Notes under the pieces: generated by a model
Database searches by the model: none
What the model saw: only the letters and a program-made list of their open reading frames with translations
What the model was told of the DNA's origin: nothing
Assembly: GCA_020186115.1 (NCBI GenBank)
Contig: WSYJ01000186.1
Span: forward strand, 2,835,501 to 2,899,500
Direction of reading: 5' to 3'
From: Histomonas meleagridis
Lineage: Eukaryota; Parabasalia; Tritrichomonadida; Dientamoebidae
Length of the DNA: 64,000 nucleotides
Translations under genes and position numbers: made by a program
Shown here: positions 38,282 through 45,811 of the stretch, piece by piece
How positions within the stretch are numbered: the first letter of the stretch is position 1
Layout of the letters: every line of letters starts with the position of its first letter

Positions 38282-38890
38282 TTATCCACCAAGCGTGGAG
38301 AAGCCAATCGAAATGATCTTCTTATAACTTGGAAGGACTGCTTGGCAAATAGAAATGCCAACAGATATCAAAGAAGCTGTTACTGAGCCAACTGTAGCTC
38401 TTTTAATTGACTTCCTAGCAATTTCTTCGGTATCTGTATTGGTAAATAATTTCATAGCAGTTGGATATATTGTCAATGAAGAAATAAAAGTAGAACCAAG
38501 AACACTAGTGTAACTAAGCTCTGCCAAGAACAACTCATAGTGTTGTCATGAAGCTTTCGCTTGGTATATAACCATAATATTTGGATAATGTTGATATTAT
38601 CCCTTTACCAATTTGATATGAATTTTCAACAGCAATTTCTGATTTAAGTCCATTGAATATTTGGGGAAAATTTTTAGGATCTGTGTATTGCCTGATGTAA
38701 AAGATATCAATCGGAACATTAGGATCTTTTCGTGAATCATATTGCTTTTTTAAGTTCCTCTTTGCCACAGTAAAAATTGATCTAGAAGTTCCAATTAAAC
38801 ATCCTCTTACTGCTGTTTCAGCAATTTTTTCATTAAATCGCCGTTTAAAATTTTTCTTTTTCCGTATTTTAGATAACTTTGTCTTACTAA
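38282..38890 (-). pseudogene. Frameshifted hypothetical membrane protein
   Basis: Two adjacent minus-strand frames read as one protein. The upstream frame (to about 38535) encodes a basic N-terminal part and DSRKDPNVPIDIFYIRQYTD...GYIPSESFMTTL. The downstream frame (38533-38282) continues with LAELSYTSVLGSTFISSLTI and a second hydrophobic segment, SVTASLISVGISICQAVL, ending FSTLGG. The join at ~38533 needs a one-base shift, and no ATG is found at the 5' end before the promoter of the neighbouring gene. A single-base sequencing error could also explain the break. No family is recognised; two hydrophobic segments suggest a membrane protein. Confidence 0.45.
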
Positions 38891-38934
38891 TTCGGAGGCT
38901 GGTGTAAGTAGTGAATCATATAGTTCAGAAGTGT

Positions 38935-39729
38935 ATGGTTCCACATTCACCAAATGAAGTTGCCAAGGAAGCACGTTATAGGTTTAACGTATTCGGAGCA
39001 CCCCATTGGTTTCCAGCTAACAAAATGCAAGAAGAATTTATCCAGCATCAAATAGCCTTATTGCATAAAAAATTCTTTGAAAAGCCTCTATCTGGTATAC
39101 TGACATTGATTGAGCCGCAGAGTGAATTCGTTCCAAATCCGAAGATGATTCAAGAAAAAGTTGATAATAAAGCATACTTAACCCTATTTGACTTTGCTCT
39201 TGACATTCGGTGCATGATTATAGCTGGTCAAAAAATATTAGAAAAAGATCAAGTTGCGGTTTATGGACTTACAGATCTTTCCCAATGGTTTGAAAACCAG
39301 CTCAATAAATCGCCAAGGAACGAAGAAGAAGAACATTTTCAAAAAATTCTCAAACTAAGAAAGCAACTCGTTCTTGTTCGTCGAGGCATGAGTCTATCAG
39401 CAGCAAAGATCACATCTGGCACAAATAATTCCAATAACAAAAAGCAGAAAAAAATTGCTCCTGCTCCACTTGTTAATGAAATACAGAAATTGCTTATAAG
39501 TGAGGCGACAACAAGTCAAATGCAAATGCAGGTTCTCTCCATATTGAAGAGAAACATTCCAGATTTCGAGCCAGCAGCGAGGACAACGTTAGAAATGAGT
39601 CAGATATCATTAAAGTGTGCTGAGGAACTAATGGAATTATTGGAAGCTGCGCGTGATAAGAGAATTAGTCAAGAAGCGCAAAATGGCGAAAAAAAAGAAG
39701 ATGAAACTTCACAAGAACAAACAGAATAA
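38935..39729 (+). CDS. Hypothetical protein, possibly a divergent bromodomain-like fold
   Basis: A 264-residue protein. Upstream, a GTG at 38911 is in frame, but ATG 38935 is preferred. Residues ~40-125 are helical; a loop with FVPNPKMIQEKVDNKAYLTL, then FDFALDIRCMIIAGQKIL and QWFENQL, is arranged like a bromodomain (PMDL-x-TI...Y-x-x-x-x-F-x-x-D-x-x-x-M-x-x-N), but the acetyl-lysine-binding Asn is not evident. Residues ~165-175 are Lys/Asn-rich. Residues ~180-240 (PLVNEIQKLLISEATTSQMQ, LKRNIPDF) resemble an NET-type helical domain. The acidic tail is EKKEDETSQEQTE. A BET-like chromatin protein is my weak guess; the gene itself is solid. Confidence 0.55.
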   Translation: MVPHSPNEVAKEARYRFNVFGAPHWFPANKMQEEFIQHQIALLHKKFFEKPLSGILTLIEPQSEFVPNPKMIQEKVDNKAYLTLFDFALDIRCMIIAGQKILEKDQVAVYGLTDLSQWFENQLNKSPRNEEEEHFQKILKLRKQLVLVRRGMSLSAAKITSGTNNSNNKKQKKIAPAPLVNEIQKLLISEATTSQMQMQVLSILKRNIPDFEPAARTTLEMSQISLKCAEELMELLEAARDKRISQEAQNGEKKEDETSQEQTE

Positions 39730-39829
39730 AAAATAAAAAAGTCATGTTTGTTTTCTTAAACGCATTAAAAAGTTTATTTATCTTTTAAAAAATGTGACAT
39801 ATTTCCTTTTGAGGAGATGGCTATTTTGG

Positions 39830-40190
39830 ATGTGGTAATTTTATTTCATCTTTTAGATAGTATTTTACTATAACTGATTTCAAAATTTGATCAACACCTT
39901 CACCTGTAGTGATTAAACATCCCATATGATATGGAACTTTTTGAGGTTGAGCTCGTATTTGATTGAAGGAGATGTAAAAAGTATGCAATTTATGTGTTTT
40001 TCTATATCTGCTAAATATGAAAAATATGTCTGCAATTACAATTATCAGAACGAATTAATGAGATCTTGGATATTTATATTGATTCTATTAACATAGTGAT
40101 TCGGTCCTTTGCCCAGTTTCTTTTTATAATTTTCAGTCCATTGAGGTATTTTAATTTAAAATTATTTTTATAAAAATTCACTTTTTTTCA
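39830..40190 (-). pseudogene. Decayed gene of unknown family
   Basis: The minus strand holds two coding-like stretches in different frames: IPQWTENYKKKLGKGPNHYV near 40140-40080, and, after stops and shifts, PYHMGCLITTGEGVDQILKS and VKYYLKDEIKLPHPK ending in a stop near 39830. The amino-acid composition is clearly coding, but no intact frame or start exists and I do not recognise the family. Confidence 0.45.
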
Positions 40191-40447
40191 AGTACTCTAA
40201 TAAATTTACACAGAAAATCAGATAATAATGTAAAATATTACATCTACTGTTGTTTAAAAGGTTTTGGAATAATAAAAGTTGATGTTTTTATATAGAATAA
40301 GAAATCTTCATTTTTGATTAACATTTTTCGCATAAAAGAAATAAGATTATAAAACATTGTATCAATAATTTTATAATATATTTAAAGGGGAAATAAACTT
40401 TGGAAATAAGCTTTTGTCAAAAATCATTCTATATAAAAAAACGTTAG

Positions 40448-41760
40448 ATTGACTACGTTAAGGTTAAACAAAACAGTTTTATTGATAGAACTCTCGATTT
40501 TCTCTATTCAGCTTTTGTTTCTCAAACAAATAATGAAAATATATATTTCCAATATTTATCGGCTTTAAATGCAAAAGAAAAAGAAAAAAGTGAACCTGAA
40601 GCTAATCTTGTTCAAATCTTTTGTAAATATTTATTGAGAATAGAAAAGCAAGAATCATATTACCTTCTTGAAAAGATGATCAAAGAACAAATACTTGAAC
40701 CATCATCAGTAAAGTACATGAACACATTATATTTTTCTCAATATAAAACAAAAGAAGAAATAAATGAATTCTATATCAAATATCCAAAACCGCAATTCCT
40801 TGAAGGATTTATTTCAGCACTTGATGAATTATCAAAAGATAATTGGAAACTTCATATGCAATATGTAAAAGAAGGAGTTAATCCATTAGAAATTGCGAAA
40901 GTACTTCGAAATGATGATTTAGAAAAGCTCCAAGAAATATCATCACAAAATGAATTTGACTTTAATCCAATAATTAAGCCATCACTTTATGAAAGATGTT
41001 CATTTGTTAATACTAGAAATGTTACATTAATTGATTATGCAGCATTTTTTGGTTCGATCAAATGTTTTAAATATTTGTTATTAAATAATTCGAATATCAA
41101 AAATACTTCCAAATATGCAATTGCAGGTGGAAACTTAGAAATTATTCATTTATGTGAGCAAAACAATTCATCGTTTACAGAAGCATATGAAGCAGCTATA
41201 GAATTTCATAGAAATGAAATTTTTCATTATCTTTATGAAAATAAAATTGGAAAATTTTCATCATCAAACTCTTCTTTTAAAAAATCGAATTCTGATATCG
41301 AAAATCAAGATAATTGTAATTTAAGTGAAGAAAATTTGATTTATCTTGGGAAAAAATGTATAGAATTTAATAATTATGAAATCTTCATGTTTTTAGAAAA
41401 AGAAGGAATGAAAATAAATAATGAAATTATACAAGAAATAGCATCAAGAGGAAATACATTCATAATAGAAAGTGATATAGAAAGTCAACAAATTCCAAAT
41501 ACAATTTTACCATATTCAGTTAAATCAGGAAATATAGAAATAGTAAAATTACTTTTAGATAAAGGAATTGATGTTAATGCAAAAAGTATTCATTTTAATA
41601 ATTTGGAATATGTTTTAATAATTTTATATATGTTTTAATAGTTTGATATATGTTTTAATAATTTGAAACAGCACTTCATATAGCAGTTAAAAATAATAAT
41701 ATAGAAATAGCAAAATTACTTTTAGATAAAGGAATTGATGTTAATGTGAAAAGAATTTAA
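40448..41760 (+). pseudogene. 5'-truncated DUF3447-ankyrin gene (gene C)
   Basis: The frame is open from a TAG at 40445 and aligns with the intact family members from about their residue 75: SFIDRTLDFLYSAF, then LRNDDLEKLQEISS, the DUF3447-type core (PSLYERCSFVNTRNVTLIDY, AAFFGSIKCFKYLL, KYAIAGGNLEIIHLC) and one ankyrin block (VKSGNIEIVKLLLDKGIDVN). No ATG lies before the conserved part, so the first ~75 residues are missing. After GIDVNAK an 83-nt spacer (41585-41667) follows, then a last ankyrin block TALHIAVKNNNIEIAKLLLD ending in TAA at 41760. The coding part is otherwise intact, so expression from an internal ATG is possible. Confidence 0.6.
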
Positions 41761-41769
41761 TTTAATAAT

Positions 41770-42120
41770 TCATACGTATTAACATTCGAGCCCTATTAGT
41801 TATTCGATCAATTGAACAATTATTTCGTATTTCTTGTATCGCTTGAGTTCTAACTCGAAACATTTGATCTTTTTCACTACATAAATTTTTAGTTAAATTA
41901 CCTTTTTTTATAATTTATTTCATTAACAGTAGTTGTATGTAAAGAAATTGCTTGAATTACGAAACGATTTAATTCTTGAATTTGTGGTGTTAATTTTCGA
42001 TTTCATGTTTTTTCCATTTCTTATATTTTTTTAAATAATTAATAAATATATCTTTTTCTTCATTATTTTAAGAAGATTTCCATCTATTAAAGCATAATAA
42101 TGAATAAGTTCATCAAAAAA
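41770..42120 (-). pseudogene. Frameshifted gene remnant of unknown family
   Basis: On the minus strand, FFDELIHYYALIDGNLLK, INYLKKYKKWKKHEIEN, LTPQIQELNRFVIQAISLH and LCSEKDQMFRVRTQAIQEIR follow each other in order but in three different frames, with single-base shifts between them. Coding composition is clear, and no family is recognised. It overlaps the downstream flank of gene C on the opposite strand. Confidence 0.5.
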
Positions 42121-42153
42121 AAATTGTTTTATTTAATTTAAATTCGCAATATA

Positions 42154-42156
<3 letters not shown>

Positions 42157-42187
<31 letters not shown>
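42157..42187. repeat. (TA)n microsatellite
   Basis: About 15 uninterrupted TA units. Confidence 0.95.
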
Positions 42188-42189
<2 letters not shown>

Positions 42190-42346
42190 AATATGAATTA
42201 TACATAATCATAAATCTTTTTAAAGAAGTTTTTAAGGATATTTTAGCTTTTGAATGACAAGAACAATTTTTACAAAATAATAGCTGAAAGTTTTTGAAAT
42301 TTGGTATCTCAGACGTGAAAAAATTAATTTAATTCATTACTTTTAT

Positions 42347-43012
42347 TTATAAACCATACTTTGTTTTGTACTTATCTAATGCTTTTTGTATGGTTTTTCT
42401 TGCTTGGCTATTTCCAAGTGGTTTAAATGTCTTTACTTTTTTCCTTTCGAGTGTTTTATAATCGGTAAAGAATTGATTTATCATCAACAACTTAAATGGA
42501 GGTAATTCTGAAATATCGTAATAAATGTTATACTCAGGATCAGTAGCTGCAACTGCAATGATTTTATCGTCTGCTTCTCCACCATCATTCATTGGCATTA
42601 CACCAATTGGGCGAACTCTCATTATTGATAATGGAGGAACAGATAATTGACAAAGTACAAGAATATCTAACGGATCATTATCCTCTGCTAAGGACTGTGG
42701 TATGAACCCATAATTTGCTGGGTAAATTACTGATGAATGTAAAATTCTATCGACTTTTAATAACCCAGATTGCTTATCAAGTTCTGTTTTAATTCGTGAT
42801 AACGCAGGGATTTCAATTACAGCTCGGATTTCATCATCGTTAAGACCTTTATATGAAACAGCATGCCATGGATGACAAATCATTTTTGTTTTTTTGTAAA
42901 TTGGAAATTTTGGTGCTGCTGGAAGATGTGGGGTTTCAGGCGGAGGCGTAGGTTTATCACCCTTTTGAGAAATAACTTCTTCTTCTTCGTCTTCAACAAT
43001 TTCAACAGACAT
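42347..43012 (-). CDS. Soluble inorganic pyrophosphatase (family I)
   Basis: A 221-residue Mg-dependent enzyme that hydrolyses pyrophosphate and so drives biosynthetic reactions. The core runs from about residue 45. IEIPALSRIKTELDKQSG is followed by DRILHSSVIYPANYGFIPQS, the family signature AEDNDPLDILVL with the metal-binding aspartates, and DGGEADDKIIAVAATDPEY. The first ~45 residues are an acidic and Pro-rich extension (EIVEDEEEEVISQKGDKPTP) of unknown role. It could be a sorting segment, but it is not a typical hydrogenosomal presequence. A GGGCACCCC box lies 19 bp upstream of the ATG. Confidence 0.95.
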   Translation of the reverse strand: MSVEIVEDEEEEVISQKGDKPTPPPETPHLPAAPKFPIYKKTKMICHPWHAVSYKGLNDDEIRAVIEIPALSRIKTELDKQSGLLKVDRILHSSVIYPANYGFIPQSLAEDNDPLDILVLCQLSVPPLSIMRVRPIGVMPMNDGGEADDKIIAVAATDPEYNIYYDISELPPFKLLMINQFFTDYKTLERKKVKTFKPLGNSQARKTIQKALDKYKTKYGL

Positions 43013-43361
43013 TTTCTAGATCGTTTTATAGGGCACCCCATTTCAATAATCACATAATCATCAGGCGAATTGCTATTAGTTTTCAAGAAGAAAGCAAATA
43101 AATCTCATCAAGATGATGAAATTTATAATGTCTTTACAATATTAAAAATGATTTAGGATTAATTTGAAATTCAAATTGGAAAAAATCAAAACAAAAAGTG
43201 AAACAACTAATCTAGATTAACAATCTATTGTATTGTTAAATTAAGTGTTATATATTTTTTGGATGGAAATACCCATTTAAGATTTTTTAAAACATTATTC
43301 CCTAAACGGGCGCTGAGGGATTTTTGAGTGGTAAAGCCGATCATAACCAACTGAAACTCAA
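43013..43361. promoter_or_regulatory. Divergent promoter region
   Basis: Starts of the pyrophosphatase and ArfGAP genes face away from each other across 349 bp. GGGCACCCC at 43031-43039 is near the pyrophosphatase. CTCAAATG at the ArfGAP start is TCA-initiator-like. The middle is AT-rich. Confidence 0.45.
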
Positions 43362-45365
43362 ATGTCCAAAAATGATAAAAGCAGCGCGCTCAAACTAGTC
43401 AAAGAGCTACTTACAGATCCATACAACATAGTGTGCGCTGATTGTCAGTGCAAACAATCTGAATGGGCAAGTGTTACTCTTGGTGTATTTATTTGCACCA
43501 ATTGTTCTGGAGTTCATCGTTCTCTTGGAACTCACATATCATTTGTTCGTTCTTGTACTCTTGATGCATGGACAATGGAGCAAGCATTACTCATGAAAAA
43601 TGTTGGAAATAAAATTGCAAATTCATATTGGGAGGCAAATCTTCCGGAAGATTTTGAACGTCCTAATGAATCCAATCGTTCCCTTATGCAGCTTTTTATC
43701 AAACAAAAATATGCTTTAAAAAAATGGGCAGCAAATGGGACACCCCCACATTTGATTGCAAAAACGATACCAATTGAATTAAAAGTGACACAGAAACAGC
43801 ACCACCCCAAAAAGCAAAGAGAAAGAAATGCAAATGGGAAAATTCGAACAAATATATCTCCTTCGTTAAGTGCTCCTGCTCCTGCTCAAAAAGAGTCTGA
43901 AGACACGCTGCTTAAGGAAAAAACATCAAGTTTAGATTCATTTTTCTCTGATTTAGACCAACCGAGAAGAACTGCGCCAACACCATATAAACCACATCAA
44001 AGGCATGCAATAGATGTTAACCAAAGCAATCTCATTGGGATTGATGCTTTTTATGCAGAAGATTATTTTAATAGGAAAAACAAGATAAACACCGAATTAC
44101 AAAAGAAAAAGAACGAAAAGAACCACCCACCTCCAGCAGAAGAACAACCAAAGAATATCAATGAAATTGATCTTACAGATTTGAATTATGGATTTGATGA
44201 TGACATCATGTCCGCCGGCTTTGTTGATAAGCCATCCCAACAAGTCGAGCCACCTCCAGAACCAAAACAAGAGCTACCCGAAATCAAATTTGTAACTCTT
44301 GATGATGAGGCCGATATATCTAATTTGCAAAACTTCTTCGGCGACAGCAGCGGTGAACTCCCCCCGCCCAAGAAGCCAGCCGAACCTGTGGAAACGCCGA
44401 AACCTCCGAAACAGGAACCAATTAATATAATTAATAATACGTTTTCAAGTGAACCACGTACACAGACCACAGACATATTCGCGTTTTTCGGTGCGCAGAA
44501 GTCCGAAAATGAAAGTGAACAAAGTCATAATGCAGATGCGCAAAAAGAAAATCAAAACGAACAATTCATAGAATTAAACAGTGAAAACGAACAAAATAAC
44601 AAAATAAATGATGAAAATGAGCAAAAAGAAAATCAAAACGAACAAAATAACAAAATAAATGATGAAAACGAAATAAATCAAAACGAACAATACAAAGAAT
44701 TAAACAGTGAAAACAAACAAAATAACAAAATAAATGATGAAAATGAGCAAAAAGAGGAAAATCAAAACGAGCAATTCAAAGAAAACGAACAAGTTAACAA
44801 AGTAAATGATGAAAACGAAACAAATCGAAACGAACAACTCAAAGAATTCAGCAACGAAAGCGAGTCAAATGAGCCGAATAAAGCAATCCAACAAATTGGC
44901 AGCGAATCGAATGCATTACGCAATGAAAATCCGCACGAATCGCAATCCAATCCACTGCAAACCGCAGTCGAATCACCTACAAATGCACCATCGCACGCAG
45001 ACGACAGCGCCTTCGCCGACATCTACGCGTTCTTCGAGAGCGAGTACCAGCTTGCGCGGGAGCAGCACGCGAAGCATTCGCTCCGCATCAAGGACGACCC
45101 GGAGCACTACGACGCGATCGACGACTTCTTCATCGACGCGGAGATGAACATGTTTCGCAAGCAGCCGAAGAACGCAACGAAACGGAAGCACCGCAAAGCG
45201 AAGCACGCGCACGCGGCTGCGAACAACAGCAGCAATGCGCCGGCGCGCTCCAGTTTGGCGCCGGTGCAGAGGAAACCGGGAAACTACATCCCGAAGAGGC
45301 TGCAGAAGAAACTTGAAATGAACGAGCCGAAGAAGCCAAAGAGGCACAGACACCACCGAAGTTAA
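43362..45365 (+). CDS. ArfGAP-domain protein
   Basis: A 667-residue protein. Residues ~8-130 are an ArfGAP domain with the zinc finger C25-x2-C28-x16-C45-x2-C48 and the catalytic arginine in GVHRSLG (R53); it stimulates GTP hydrolysis on Arf GTPases in vesicle traffic. The rest is low-complexity. There are Pro-rich linkers, short DAFYAEDYF/DSFFSDLD-like and DIFAFFG/DIYAFFE motifs that look like repeated linear motifs, and at ~395-490 repeated Asn/Glu/Gln blocks (NEQNNKINDENEQ). From ~44930 to the stop the DNA changes sharply to high G+C (about 63% over 45001-45120, by count) while staying in the same frame and encoding a basic tail (KRKHRKAKHAHA, PKKPKRHRHHRS). Confidence 0.92.
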   Translation: MSKNDKSSALKLVKELLTDPYNIVCADCQCKQSEWASVTLGVFICTNCSGVHRSLGTHISFVRSCTLDAWTMEQALLMKNVGNKIANSYWEANLPEDFERPNESNRSLMQLFIKQKYALKKWAANGTPPHLIAKTIPIELKVTQKQHHPKKQRERNANGKIRTNISPSLSAPAPAQKESEDTLLKEKTSSLDSFFSDLDQPRRTAPTPYKPHQRHAIDVNQSNLIGIDAFYAEDYFNRKNKINTELQKKKNEKNHPPPAEEQPKNINEIDLTDLNYGFDDDIMSAGFVDKPSQQVEPPPEPKQELPEIKFVTLDDEADISNLQNFFGDSSGELPPPKKPAEPVETPKPPKQEPINIINNTFSSEPRTQTTDIFAFFGAQKSENESEQSHNADAQKENQNEQFIELNSENEQNNKINDENEQKENQNEQNNKINDENEINQNEQYKELNSENKQNNKINDENEQKEENQNEQFKENEQVNKVNDENETNRNEQLKEFSNESESNEPNKAIQQIGSESNALRNENPHESQSNPLQTAVESPTNAPSHADDSAFADIYAFFESEYQLAREQHAKHSLRIKDDPEHYDAIDDFFIDAEMNMFRKQPKNATKRKHRKAKHAHAAANNSSNAPARSSLAPVQRKPGNYIPKRLQKKLEMNEPKKPKRHRHHRS

Positions 45366-45811
45366 TATATGCATAAAATATATAATGTTTCAGTATTTGC
45401 GGTTTTGATGTAACGAGAACTTTGTACTAATCTGATGTCGCACAAACGAAATCTTTTGCAGTAACAATTGTTGCGACTTGAAGAAGAATGAAAAATATAG
45501 AATCTGACTGAGGATATTTCATGTGTGAAACGTGATTAATAATTAAGTAAAGTGGTGATAATAATGAAGAAGTGGCCAGTGTTGACGATATTTAAATATT
45601 TTCAAATTTATGAATTGAATTAATTCATATAACATTAATTTAATGTGTTATGCAATTTATTAAAAACGTTTTTAATAAGAAAAATTGTAATTTTTAGATA
45701 TAAAAATAACTTCGTGTGTGTAGTGTATGTATTCCACTAATTAAATTTTTAACTATTCTAGCATCAGAGGTAATTAAAGATGGAATTAACCAAAAAATAA
45801 TCAAAAAAACT
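45366..45811. other. 3' intergenic, nothing recognised
   Basis: AT-rich DNA between convergent genes; no repeat unit of the neighbouring ankyrin array lies here. Confidence 0.45.
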
